From NCBI RefSeq assembly GCF_004341885.1, contig NZ_SLVX01000007.1, positions 1 through 64,000 of the forward strand: 64,000 bases of DNA, read 5' to 3'. Source of the DNA: Shinella granuli. GTDB taxonomy: Bacteria; Pseudomonadota; Alphaproteobacteria; Rhizobiales; Rhizobiaceae. The translations under genes and the position numbers were made by a program. Below the pieces are notes generated by a model, which saw only the letters and a list, made by a program, of their open reading frames with translations, did no database searches and was not told the origin of the DNA. Positions 55,351 through 64,000 of the stretch are shown piece after piece. How positions within the stretch are numbered: the stretch's first letter is position 1; every line of letters begins with the position of its first letter.

Positions 55351-55446
55351 TCTAATCCCTCCGCCGGTACGAGCCGGATCAGGTTCTTCGGGTTGGCGAA
55401 ACCGCCTCTCAGCCAGCGGATCGAAACCCGCGGGCACCCCGTTAGA
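55351..55446 (-). ncRNA. TPP riboswitch (THI element) controlling thiBPQ
   Basis: Read on the minus strand the conserved blocks appear in order: GGGGTGCC (55440-55433), CTGAGAGG (55412-55405), ACCCGAAGAACCTGATC (about 55393-55377) and the closing GGAGGGA; the ends TCTAA/TTAGA pair to form P1. This is the canonical thiamine pyrophosphate aptamer. It ends about 50 bases before the thiB ATG, with no obvious terminator between, so control is probably at translation initiation. Confidence 0.97.
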
Positions 55447-55499
55447 GCAAGGCAAGGCATAATCCCGCTTGCGGCGGGGCGCAAGAGGGTGGCGGCAAG

Positions 55500-55526
55500 C
55501 AAAAGGCCGGCGAAAGCGCCGGCCCC
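55500..55526 (-). terminator. Terminator of the DadA-like gene
   Basis: On the minus strand GGCCGGCG-CTTT-CGCCGGCC is followed by TTTTG, 33 bases after the stop. Confidence 0.8.
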
Positions 55527-55558
55527 GACCTGTCAAAAAGCTGCCTACCTCTTTTCGG

Positions 55559-56812
55559 TCACGCGATGAAACGCTCGGGGCGATAGGGGCCGATATTGAT
55601 GACGGTCCGCTCGCCCAGCATCTTTTCCGCCAGCACGCGGCCGGTGATCGGGCCGAGCGTCATGCCGTGATGGGCGTGGCCGAAGGCGAACCAGAGGCCG
55701 GCGTGGCGCGGAGCCTTGCCGATGATCGGCATCATGTCCGGCGTGCAGGGGCGGGCGCCCATCCAGGGCTCTTCGTCGCGGCGTTCGGCGAGCGGGAAGA
55801 ATTCCCGCGCCACCTTTTCGGCCCGGCGCAACTGCACCGGCGTCTTGCGCGTGTCGCGCTTGGCGAATTCGGCCCCGGTGGTGAGGCGGATGCCGCGCTG
55901 CATGGGCGCGAGGAAATAGCCGCGTTCGGCATCCAGCACCCAGTTGTTGAGCGTCGCGCCCTCTTCCGCACCGTAATGCATGTGATAGCCGCGCTTGACG
56001 GCGAGCGGGAAGCGGTAGCCGAGCTTGCGCGTCACCGTATCGGCCCAGGGACCGAGCGCGACGACGACTTCCTTGCCTTCGAGCGGGCCTTCCGGCGTGG
56101 CGATGCGCCAGCCTTCACCTTCCAGCACATGCTCGATGGTCGCTGCATCGCCGGACTTGAGTTCGCCGCCGAGCGACTGGAAATAGGCGAGGTAGCGCTT
56201 CAGGAGGCCCTGCGGATCGAGGATCGACCATGGGTCGGTCCAGCGCAGGCCGCCGGTGAGCTCGGCGCGGATGGATGGCTCGGCCTCGGCCACCTCCCGC
56301 GTCGTCAGCTTCTGGTGGTTGACGCCGAAATTGGCCGACAGCTTTTCGGCGTCCGCATAGGCCTTGTCGCGCTCCTTCTCCGTGCGGAAAACCTTCATCC
56401 AGCCGTCCTTGCGGATGAGGTCGTCCGCGCCGGACGCGGCGATGAGGTCGGCATGCTCGGAAATCGAGTTCTCGATGAGCGGCGCATAGAGATGGGCGAT
56501 GCTCTGGTGCTGGCGGAAGCCGGAATGCCACCAGTAGCGGGCAAGGAACGGAATGATGCCGGGGATCGCCGAGGGGTGGTAGTGCGCGTCGATCGTGTTG
56601 TTCAGCGCGTAGCGGAAGAGCGCGCCGAAATCATGCGGGAAACCATAGGGGAAGACGCCCTCGCGCTGGATCAGGCCGGCATTGCCATAGGAGGTTTCTT
56701 CCGCCGCGCCGCGGCGGTCGACGAGCACCACCGACTTGCCGCGCCGGAGGAGATGGATCGCGGTCGAAATGCCGACCACGCCCGCGCCGAGAACGATGAC
56801 ATCCGTCTTCAT
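55559..56812 (-). CDS. FAD-dependent D-amino-acid dehydrogenase-like oxidoreductase (DadA family)
   Basis: A 417-residue FAD enzyme of the DAO superfamily. The N-terminal Rossmann motif is VIVLGAGVVGISTA, followed by ETSYGNAGLI (substrate-side loop of DadA), WTDPWSILDPQGLL, VVALGPWAD and the C-terminal PWMGARPCTPDMMPIIG and HAHHGMTLGP, which closes over FAD. It probably oxidises a D-amino acid or secondary amine; the exact substrate is unknown. ATG 56812. It follows the GntR gene after 66 bases in the same direction, so the two are probably co-transcribed. Confidence 0.87.
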   Translation of the reverse strand: MKTDVIVLGAGVVGISTAIHLLRRGKSVVLVDRRGAAEETSYGNAGLIQREGVFPYGFPHDFGALFRYALNNTIDAHYHPSAIPGIIPFLARYWWHSGFRQHQSIAHLYAPLIENSISEHADLIAASGADDLIRKDGWMKVFRTEKERDKAYADAEKLSANFGVNHQKLTTREVAEAEPSIRAELTGGLRWTDPWSILDPQGLLKRYLAYFQSLGGELKSGDAATIEHVLEGEGWRIATPEGPLEGKEVVVALGPWADTVTRKLGYRFPLAVKRGYHMHYGAEEGATLNNWVLDAERGYFLAPMQRGIRLTTGAEFAKRDTRKTPVQLRRAEKVAREFFPLAERRDEEPWMGARPCTPDMMPIIGKAPRHAGLWFAFGHAHHGMTLGPITGRVLAEKMLGERTVINIGPYRPERFIA

Positions 56813-56878
56813 GAGCCTGCCCCAGGAGATTTTCGTTTGCGCATCAATGCATGCGGGCTCGCGCCAAGGCAAGGCGCG

Positions 56879-57565
56879 TCATTGTCCCGCCAGCCGCAGC
56901 AGGTTTTCGATCGCCGCGTGTTCGAAGCCGCCGATGCCCTCGGAAATATCGGCCTTGATGGCGGACGCCACGGCGTCCTCGTCGCGCTTGCGCAGCGCGG
57001 CGATCGCTTCCTGGTGGCGATCGACGAAATAGAGCTGGGCGACATGCTCCATGGCGATACCGAGGAAGGGGCCGAGCTGGAGCCAGATGCTCTCCACCAT
57101 CGGCATGATCACCTGCTCGGGATTGGCGGTATAGAGCGTGCGATGGAATTCCTGGTTCAGGAGCAGGGCATTGGCATTGTCCTTGCGGGCGATCGCCTCG
57201 TCCTGCGCCCTGTCGATCTCTTCCAGCCGGTCGATCCGGCGCTCCGTGATATGCGGCACCGCCCGGCGCGCGGCATGCTGCTCCAGCACGGAACGCAGCG
57301 AGACGAGTTCGCTGAACCGGTCCGCTGTCATGCGCGGCACCATGATGCGCCTGTTGTCGAGCACGCGCAGCGCGCCTTCCGACGAGAGGCGGCGCAACGC
57401 CTCGCGCACCGGCGTCGGGCTGCTCTCCATCGCTTCGGCGATGCCGCGGATCGTCAGCGATTCCCCCGGCCGGATCGAGCCGACCATGATCGCCTGGCGC
57501 AGGCGCCGGTGCGCATATTCATGCGTCGTCATGCCTTCCGGCCGGTCCAGTGGCTCAAGCGCCAA
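56879..57565 (-). CDS. GntR family (FadR subfamily) transcriptional regulator
   Basis: A 228-residue regulator. The N-terminal winged helix (EYAHRRLRQAIMVGSIRPGE, LTIRGIAEAMESSPTPVREA, LRRLSSEGAL) is the GntR signature, and the C-terminal all-helical ligand domain shows the Asp/His metal-binding pattern of FCD proteins (EFHRTLY, HRQEAIAAL-type). I use the TTG at 57565 (LALEPLDRPEG start, GGAGG upstream at about 57576-57580); an ATG at 57661 would extend it across the promoter region. Divergent from the puuA-like gene, which it probably represses. Confidence 0.85.
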   Translation of the reverse strand: MALEPLDRPEGMTTHEYAHRRLRQAIMVGSIRPGESLTIRGIAEAMESSPTPVREALRRLSSEGALRVLDNRRIMVPRMTADRFSELVSLRSVLEQHAARRAVPHITERRIDRLEEIDRAQDEAIARKDNANALLLNQEFHRTLYTANPEQVIMPMVESIWLQLGPFLGIAMEHVAQLYFVDRHQEAIAALRKRDEDAVASAIKADISEGIGGFEHAAIENLLRLAGQ

Positions 57566-57614
57566 GTTGCCCAATCCATCCCTCCACGAAAGGCTGCCAG
57601 ATGCTATCCTATGC

Positions 57615-57700
57615 TTTGTGACAGGTTCTAGCAGCTTGACCCCCGACAAGAAAGTGTGCATATTTTGAAAATGTGATCACAAAAATAATTATGTGATACG
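57615..57700. promoter_or_regulatory. Shared promoter region of gntR and puuA-like genes with TGTGA half-sites
   Basis: AT-rich stretch with a perfect palindrome TGTGATCACA at 57672-57681 and further half-sites TTGTGACA (about 57617) and ATGTGATA (about 57691). FadR-subfamily repressors bind such palindromes, so this is the likely operator region. Binding is inferred. Confidence 0.5.
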
Positions 57701-57710
57701 GAAGGGAACC

Positions 57711-59060
57711 ATGACTGCGAACAATGATGCCAATTGGCTGATCAATGCCGACGGCGTGGAGAGCATCCAGGCCGTGGTCTGCGACCTGAACGGCATCCTG
57801 CGCGGCAAGCGCGTGCCCGTCGGACAGGCGGAAAAGGTGCTGAAGGGCGGTATCCGCATGCCGCTGTCCATCGTCGGCGTGGACGTATGGGGTGAGGACA
57901 TCGTCGGCTCCAGCCACGTCTTCGCCTCGGGCGACATGGACGGCATCTGCAGCCCCACCGGCCGCGGCGCGCTCCCGGTCAACTGGACGCTGAAACCGTC
58001 GGCCGTCGTGCCGCTCTGGCTGTTCAAGGAGGGTGGTGAACCGTTCCTCGCCGATCCGCGCCAGGCGCTCGCCCATATCGTGCGGCAGTATCACGAATTG
58101 GGCCTGCGCCCCGTCGTCGCCTCGGAGATGGAATTCTACCTGATCGACGCCGAGCCCGATCATGCCGAGCCGCCGATCTCGCCCTATACCGGCAAGCGTC
58201 TCGATTCCGATGCCATCCTCTCCATCGACGAACTCGACGATTTCGGCCAGTTCTTCTCCGACGTCTATGCGGAATGCGAGCGGCAGAACGTGCCGGCGGA
58301 TTCGGCCGTCGCGGAAAACGGCATCGGCCAGTTCGAAATCAACCTGATGCATACCGACGATCCGTTGAAGGCTGCCGACGACGCGCTGTTCTTCAAGCGC
58401 ATCATCAAGGGCGTCGCGCGCAAGCACGGCTTTGCCGCCACCTTCATGGCAAAGCCCTACGGCATGCGTTCGGGCAGCGGCATGCACATGCATTTCAGCC
58501 TGGTCGACGAGAAGGGCGACAACGTCTTCGACAACGGCACACCCGAGGGTTCCGACATCATGAAGCACGCCGTGGCGGGCCTGATGCGCGGCATGGCGGA
58601 ATCGACGCTGCTCTTTGCGCCGCACTACAATTCCTACCGGCGCCTGCGCCCCGATACCCACGCGCCGACCTCGATCTCCTGGGGCTACGAGAACCGCACC
58701 GCCGCCATCCGCATCCCCGGCGGCAACAACAAGGCGCGGCGCATCGAGCATCGCGTCGCCGGCGCGGACGCCAATCCCTACCTCGTCATGGCCGGCATTC
58801 TCGGCGCCGCCCTCGTCGGCATCCGCAACAAATGGGAGCCGCCGGCGCCGGTCTCGGGCCGGGCCTATCTCTCACAACTGCCGCGCATTCCGAGCGAATG
58901 GGGTTCGGCCGTCACTGCCTTCGAGAACGGCTCGATCGTCTCCGAAATCTTCGACACCGACCTTCGCTCCATGCTGATCGCCTGCAAGCGGCAGGAAATC
59001 GCCGGTTTCGCCGAACAGGTGACCGACTTCGAATTCAGCGCCTACCTGGAAATCGTCTGA
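57711..59060 (+). CDS. puuA: Glutamine synthetase family protein (PuuA-like gamma-glutamyl amine synthetase)
   Basis: A 449-residue protein of the glutamine synthetase fold, close in layout to gamma-glutamylputrescine synthetase. Catalytic blocks: the E-x-E site in VVASEMEFYLID, GIGQFEINL, the ATP/ammonia-site loop RSGSGMHMHFSL, the NPYL(V/M)MAG helix and ENRTAAIRIPGG. It would activate an amine by gamma-glutamylation for degradation. ATG 57711 with GAAGGG upstream. It shares one base with the next gene, and its promoter with gntR. Confidence 0.88.
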   Translation: MTANNDANWLINADGVESIQAVVCDLNGILRGKRVPVGQAEKVLKGGIRMPLSIVGVDVWGEDIVGSSHVFASGDMDGICSPTGRGALPVNWTLKPSAVVPLWLFKEGGEPFLADPRQALAHIVRQYHELGLRPVVASEMEFYLIDAEPDHAEPPISPYTGKRLDSDAILSIDELDDFGQFFSDVYAECERQNVPADSAVAENGIGQFEINLMHTDDPLKAADDALFFKRIIKGVARKHGFAATFMAKPYGMRSGSGMHMHFSLVDEKGDNVFDNGTPEGSDIMKHAVAGLMRGMAESTLLFAPHYNSYRRLRPDTHAPTSISWGYENRTAAIRIPGGNNKARRIEHRVAGADANPYLVMAGILGAALVGIRNKWEPPAPVSGRAYLSQLPRIPSEWGSAVTAFENGSIVSEIFDTDLRSMLIACKRQEIAGFAEQVTDFEFSAYLEIV

Positions 59061-60367
59061 TGGCCAAGCAAGACTCCTATGCCGGCAACGGTGCCTACCC
59101 CGACAGCTACTACGCCGCCTCCCGCAACATCGTCCGCACGCCGAAAGTGCTGGAAGGCGCGGTGACGGCGGACGTCGCCGTGCTCGGCGCCGGCTATTCC
59201 GGCCTTTCGACCGCCATCCACCTTGCCGAAAAGGGCTACAAGGTGGTGATGGTCGAGGGCGCCGGCATCGGCTGGGGTGCGTCCGGCCGCAATGGCGGCC
59301 AGATCGTCAACGGCCTCAATGCCAGCCTCGACACGATCAAGCGCCGCTATGGCGTTGAGGCCGGCGCCTTCGTCGGCGGCCTGGTGCAGGAGGGCGGCAA
59401 GATCATCCGCCGCCTCGTTTCCCAGTACGATATCGACTGCGACCTGAAGACCGGCAACATCTACGCCGCCTATACGCCCGCCCACATGAAGGACCTCGAA
59501 CACAAGAAGGCCCTGTGGAAGAGCTACGGCATGGACGACCACCAGATGCTCGACAAGGCGGCGATGCGCAAGCTCGTCAACACCGACGCCTATATCGGCG
59601 GCATGCTGGATACGACCGGCGGCCACATGCACCCGCTCAACCTCACGCTTGGCGAGGCGAAGGCTCTGGAATCGCTCGGCGGCGTGATCTACGAGCAGTC
59701 GCCCGTCACCCGCGTCGAGCACGAGGCGGAAAAGCCGGTCATCCACACGGCCAAGGGCAGCGTGACGGCCAATGTCGCCGTGCTCTGCGGCAATGCCTAT
59801 CTCGGCCATGTCGTGCCGAAGCTGGTCTCGCGCGTCATGCCGGTCTCCACCCAGATGGTCGCCACCGAACCGCTCGGCGCCGAGCGCGCCGACGCGCTGA
59901 TCCCGAGCGACATGTGCGTCGAGGACGTGCGCTACATCCTCGATTATTTCCGCCTGTCGGCCGACAAGCGCATGATCTTCGGCGGCGGCACCGTCTACGG
60001 CGGCACCGACCCGGCGGACGTCAGGGCAAAGATCCGCCCGAACCTCGAAAAGGTCTTCCCGTCGCTGAAGGGCGTGAAGATCGACTATGCCTGGAGCGGC
60101 AATTTCGCCCTCTCCTTCTCGCGCGTGCCGCAGATGGGCAAGATCGGCAAGAACACCTATTTCGCCCATGGCTACAGCGGCCACGGCGTGACCGGCTCGC
60201 ACCTTTTCGGCCGCATCCTCAGCGAGGCGATCGACGGCGACCTCTCCCGCTTCAGCCAGTTCGAAAAGCTGCCCTGGATCCCCTTCCCCGGCGGGCGCCT
60301 GTTCCGCGCGCAATATTCCACCATCGGTTCGTGGTGGTATCAGTTCAAGGATGCCTTCGGCCTCTGA
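59060..60367 (+). CDS. puuB: FAD-dependent oxidoreductase (PuuB-like gamma-glutamyl amine oxidase)
   Basis: A 435-residue DAO-superfamily oxidase. The FAD motif VAVLGAGYSGLSTAIHLA starts near residue 40, followed by GWGASGRNGGQIVNG (the loop that holds FAD in PuuB-type enzymes), a TTGGHMHPLNL block and the C-terminal YFAHGYSGHGVTGSHLFGR closing motif. In the Puu pathway it oxidises the gamma-glutamylated amine made by PuuA. Its ATG shares one base with the puuA stop (TGATG). A pipecolate- or sarcosine-oxidase-like activity is an alternative. Confidence 0.87.
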   Translation: MAKQDSYAGNGAYPDSYYAASRNIVRTPKVLEGAVTADVAVLGAGYSGLSTAIHLAEKGYKVVMVEGAGIGWGASGRNGGQIVNGLNASLDTIKRRYGVEAGAFVGGLVQEGGKIIRRLVSQYDIDCDLKTGNIYAAYTPAHMKDLEHKKALWKSYGMDDHQMLDKAAMRKLVNTDAYIGGMLDTTGGHMHPLNLTLGEAKALESLGGVIYEQSPVTRVEHEAEKPVIHTAKGSVTANVAVLCGNAYLGHVVPKLVSRVMPVSTQMVATEPLGAERADALIPSDMCVEDVRYILDYFRLSADKRMIFGGGTVYGGTDPADVRAKIRPNLEKVFPSLKGVKIDYAWSGNFALSFSRVPQMGKIGKNTYFAHGYSGHGVTGSHLFGRILSEAIDGDLSRFSQFEKLPWIPFPGGRLFRAQYSTIGSWWYQFKDAFGL

Positions 60368-60410
60368 AGACGGCCGTGTTTTGACGACAAGCATTCCTCC
60401 AGACACGTGT

Positions 60411-60435
60411 CCTCCTCGGCCTTGCTCCGGGGAGG
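60411..60435. terminator. Hairpin between the puuB-like gene and the Lrp gene
   Basis: CCTCCTCGG (60411-60419), seven-base loop, CCGGGGAGG (60427-60435), with one T-G wobble. It separates two convergent genes and probably terminates both, though no long T-run is present. Confidence 0.55.
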
Positions 60436-60475
60436 ATGAGCCGCGATTGGCCGCCCGATGGTCCTGTGCTGTTTC

Positions 60476-60928
60476 CTAACGCCGGATCCGCGTCGACAGG
60501 ATGATCGACGACAGCGTGCGCTCCACGCCGTCGATCGCGCCGATGCGGTCGATCAGGTGGTCGAGTTCGGCGATCGATGCCGCCTCGACCACGGCGATCA
60601 GGTCGAAACTGCCGCTCACCGAATGCAGCGTGCGCACGGCCGAGATGGCGTGCAGCTCCGTGGTGATGCGCGCCAAGGTCTTCGGCGCGATGGTGATCAG
60701 CACATGCGCCTTCACCATGCCGCTCTCATAGGCATCCGAGAGCTTGACGCCGTAGCCGGCGATCACCCCGTCCCGCTCCAGCCGGTCGATCTTCGCCTGC
60801 ACGGTGGTGCGGGAAAGACCCAGTTTGCGGGCGATCGTCGCGGTCTGTTCACGGGCGTTCTCGCTGAGGATGGCGAGAAGTTCGCGATCCTTGGCGCCTA
60901 GCGTCGAAATGCTCATTTTCACCGTCAT
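60476..60928 (-). CDS. Lrp/AsnC family transcriptional regulator
   Basis: A 150-residue regulator: N-terminal HTH (LGAKDRELLAILSENAREQT, ATIARKLGLSRTTVQAKIDR, LERDGVIAGY) and the C-terminal RAM domain (AHVLITIAPKTLARI, GSFDLIAVVEA), which binds amino acids. The start is ATG 60928 or 60916. It diverges from the lysine-dehydrogenase-like gene across 100 bases; Lrp/AsnC proteins placed like this usually control the neighbouring amino-acid catabolic gene. Confidence 0.9.
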   Translation of the reverse strand: MTVKMSISTLGAKDRELLAILSENAREQTATIARKLGLSRTTVQAKIDRLERDGVIAGYGVKLSDAYESGMVKAHVLITIAPKTLARITTELHAISAVRTLHSVSGSFDLIAVVEAASIAELDHLIDRIGAIDGVERTLSSIILSTRIRR

Positions 60929-61028
60929 TCTGCCGATATCGATAGTGTATTATGCCGGATATGGCGCTTTAAATCGACACCCATCGCCCTCAAAATTAGT
61001 GCATCAATTCATGCCGGAGGGAAATCAC

Positions 61029-62129
61029 ATGAAGGACATCGTTGTCATCGGCGCAGGCAAGATCGGCTCGACCATCGCCCGCATGCTGGCTCACAGCGGG
61101 GATTACCGCGTCACCGTCGCCGACCGTTCGGACGAGCAGCTCGCCGCCATCGAGCGTCACGCGACCGTTTCGACCGCCGTCGTCGACATTGCCGACGGCT
61201 CTGCCCTGCGCGCGCTCCTCGCCGGCAAGTTCGCCGTTCTCTCCGCCGCGCCCTACCACCTGACTGTCGCCATCGCGGAAGCTGCCGCCGATGCGGGCCT
61301 GCACTATCTCGACCTCACGGAAGACGTCGAATCCACCCGCCAGGTCAAGCGCATCGCGGAAAACGCCAAGACGGCCTTCATCCCGCAGTGCGGCCTTGCA
61401 CCGGGCTTCATCTCGATTGTCGCCAACGACCTCGCCAGCCGCTTCGATTCGCTCGAAAGCGTGCGCATGCGCGTCGGCGCCCTGCCGCAGTACCCGTCCA
61501 ATGCCCTGAACTACAATCTCACCTGGAGCACGGACGGCGTCATCAACGAATATATCGAGCCCTGCGAAGCCATCGTCGAAAGCGCGCTGATCGAGGTTCC
61601 GGCCCTCGAAGAGCGCGAGGAATTCTCGCTCGACGGCGTCACCTACGAGGCCTTCAACACCTCCGGCGGCCTCGGCACGCTCTGTGAATCGCTGAAGGGC
61701 AAGGTCCGCACGCTGAACTACAAGACGATCCGCTATCCCGGCCATGCCGCCATCATGAAGGCGCTGCTCAACGACCTCGGCCTGCGCCACCGCCGCGAAG
61801 TCCTCAAGGACATCTTCGAAAACGCCCTGCCGACCACCACGCAGGACGTCGTCATCATCTTCGTGACCGTCTCGGGCCGCAAGGGCGGCCGCCTGATCCA
61901 GGAAACCTACGCCAACAAGGTCTACAGCGCCCCGGTCGCCGGCAGCCTGCATTCCGCCATCCAGATCACCACGGCCGGCTCGATCTGCGCCGTGCTCGAC
62001 ATGCTCGCCGACGGTTCGCTGCGCGCCGAGGGTTTCGTCCGCCAGGAGGAAATCGCCCTCGACACCTTCCTCGCCAACCGTTTCGGTCACTACTACGCCC
62101 AGGAAAACCACGGCGCCCGCGCCGCCTGA
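61029..62129 (+). CDS. Saccharopine dehydrogenase-like protein (probable lysine 6-dehydrogenase)
   Basis: A 366-residue NAD(P)-dependent oxidoreductase of the saccharopine dehydrogenase family. The Rossmann motif IVVIGAGKIGSTIARML opens the protein; conserved blocks GLHYLDLTEDVEST, QCGLAPGFISIVAND and FNTSGGLGTLCESLKGKV are those of lysine 6-dehydrogenase (LYSDH) and its relatives. It would oxidise the epsilon-amino group of lysine to 2-aminoadipate 6-semialdehyde. The ATG at 61029 has GGAGG upstream; the frame from 60804 overlaps the Lrp gene. Neighbouring genes for the next two steps support this reading. Confidence 0.85.
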   Translation: MKDIVVIGAGKIGSTIARMLAHSGDYRVTVADRSDEQLAAIERHATVSTAVVDIADGSALRALLAGKFAVLSAAPYHLTVAIAEAAADAGLHYLDLTEDVESTRQVKRIAENAKTAFIPQCGLAPGFISIVANDLASRFDSLESVRMRVGALPQYPSNALNYNLTWSTDGVINEYIEPCEAIVESALIEVPALEEREEFSLDGVTYEAFNTSGGLGTLCESLKGKVRTLNYKTIRYPGHAAIMKALLNDLGLRHRREVLKDIFENALPTTTQDVVIIFVTVSGRKGGRLIQETYANKVYSAPVAGSLHSAIQITTAGSICAVLDMLADGSLRAEGFVRQEEIALDTFLANRFGHYYAQENHGARAA

Positions 62130-62146
62130 CCTTCCAGACCCTTCAG

Positions 62147-62174
62147 ACGCCCCGGTTCGGACCGGGGCGTTTTC
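62147..62174 (+). terminator. Terminator of the lysine-dehydrogenase-like gene
   Basis: ACGCCCCGGT-TCGG-ACCGGGGCGT followed by TTTTC. Perfect ten-pair stem 17 bases after the stop. Confidence 0.88.
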
Positions 62175-62234
62175 GCATCTGTGGCTCGGCCGCGGGGAAG
62201 TAGAGAACGCCACAAGGCGCGGATCCATAAAAAT

Positions 62235-62262
62235 GGGGCCTCTTTCGAGGCCCCTTTTCTTT
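62235..62262. terminator. Bidirectional terminator upstream of the aminotransferase stop
   Basis: GGGGCCTC-TTTC-GAGGCCCC with TTTTCTTTT on the plus side and an A-tract (TTTTTA on the minus strand) on the other. Serves the minus-strand aminotransferase gene. Confidence 0.85.
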
Positions 62263-62282
62263 TGTCCGATTGGTGATGCGGC

Positions 62283-63521
<1,239 letters not shown>

Positions 63522-64000
63522 CTACTCGATGTCGAAGGAGACGCCCTGGGCGAGCGGCAGAGCCTTCGAATAGTTCACCGTGTTGGTGGCGCGGCGCATA
63601 TAGGCCTTCCACGCGTCGGAGCCGCTCTCGCGGCCGCCGCCGGTTTCCTTCTCGCCGCCAAACGCGCCGCCGATTTCCGCGCCCGAAGTGCCGATGTTGA
63701 CATTGGCGATGCCGCAATCCGAGCCGTCGGCGGCGAGGAAGCGTTCGGCTTCCTGCATGTTCAGCGTGAAGATCGACGAGGAGAGGCCGGCCGAAACGGC
63801 GTTGTGATCGTCCAGGACGGCGTCGAAGTCGGAATATTTCATGACATAGAGGATCGGCGCGAAGGTCTCTTCGAGAACCGGGCCGGCCTGCTTCGGCATT
63901 TCGACGATGGCGGGCTTGACGTAGTAGGCCGTGTCCTTCCCGGCTTCCGCGACGCGTTCGCCGCCGGTGACGGAACCGCCTTCGGCCTTGGCTGCTGCCA
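63522..64000 (-). CDS. amaB: Aldehyde dehydrogenase family 7 (2-aminoadipate semialdehyde dehydrogenase, AmaB-like), partial
   Basis: C-terminal 158 or so residues; the N-terminal part is beyond the window edge. Visible blocks [55 protein letters not shown] and the tail [12 protein letters not shown] are characteristic of ALDH7A1/AmaB, which oxidises 2-aminoadipate 6-semialdehyde to 2-aminoadipate. The catalytic Cys lies upstream and is not seen. It ends six bases from the aminotransferase start, so the two are co-transcribed, with this gene first. Confidence 0.88.
   Translation of the reverse strand, partial: AAAKAEGGSVTGGERVAEAGKDTAYYVKPAIVEMPKQAGPVLEETFAPILYVMKYSDFDAVLDDHNAVSAGLSSSIFTLNMQEAERFLAADGSDCGIANVNIGTSGAEIGGAFGGEKETGGGRESGSDAWKAYMRRATNTVNYSKALPLAQGVSFDIE

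Overview
The window is ordinary-looking chromosomal DNA of about 65% GC from an alphaproteobacterium of the order Rhizobiales, most likely the family Rhizobiaceae (Shinella, Ensifer/Sinorhizobium or Rhizobium type). The evidence is the gene set and its order: ccmABCDG; phbAB divergent from phaR; an rpoH2-type heat-shock sigma factor; a SUV3-like helicase, S4 protein, fdxA and carD in a row; tctCBA next to tctDE; thiBPQ behind a TPP riboswitch; EcfG-type (GGAAC-N16-CGTT) promoters; and rhizobial interspersed palindromic repeats. I saw no rRNA, tRNA, CRISPR array, prophage, insertion sequence or recognisable defence locus.

Layout. 0-3.1 kb: cytochrome c maturation operon ccmABCDG. 3.1-7.1 kb: M3 oligopeptidase, and a TerC/DUF475 membrane protein behind an unusually elaborate leader (EcfG promoter, nested and competing hairpins, intrinsic terminator). 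7.1-13.5 kb: tricarboxylate uptake system tctCBA, a lone periplasmic binding protein and the TctD/TctE two-component pair, with a pho-box-like direct repeat upstream of tctC. 13.5-14.2 kb: a lower-GC patch with a perfect 13-bp hairpin and a small HTH-like protein. 14.4-19.2 kb: MarR/MFS drug-efflux operon, argG, a short-chain dehydrogenase and a LysE exporter. 19.2-25.8 kb: DUF1287 protein, a TrpXYZ-type ABC importer, rlmN, an IalB-family protein and a YkvA protein. 25.8-29.5 kb: phhB, phbB, phbA and phaR (polyhydroxybutyrate). 29.8-35 kb: rpmF, a glutathione transferase, mtgA, ispA, hisC and ispG. 35-38.2 kb: MFS transporter, DeoR regulator and rpoH2. 38.4-43.4 kb: carD, fdxA, S4 protein and helicase, all on the minus strand. 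43.8-52 kb: a glutathione transferase, thpR, the conserved esterase/ybbA/ybbP block, ybhL (Bax-inhibitor-1 family) and an M48 lipoprotein protease. 52-55.4 kb: thiamine importer thiBPQ. 55.5-64 kb: amine and amino-acid catabolism, comprising a DadA-like oxidase, a GntR regulator, puuA/puuB-like genes, an Lrp/AsnC regulator, a lysine 6-dehydrogenase-like enzyme, an aminotransferase and the C-terminal part of an ALDH7-type semialdehyde dehydrogenase cut by the window edge.

How the parts work together. The last 3 kb reads as a short route from lysine to 2-oxoadipate (dehydrogenase, semialdehyde dehydrogenase, aminotransferase) under an adjacent Lrp-type regulator. The puu-like pair and its divergent GntR gene share a promoter region rich in TGTGA half-sites. 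rpoH2 and the TerC gene both carry good EcfG promoter matches, suggesting membership of the general stress response.

The least-explained sequences are the TerC leader (5296-5589), the low-GC hairpin/HTH module (13547-14154), the leader of ybhL (49122-49299) and a perfect 15-bp intercistronic stem-loop inside the ABC importer operon (21655-21689). All functional statements are read from sequence alone; no database search was run.
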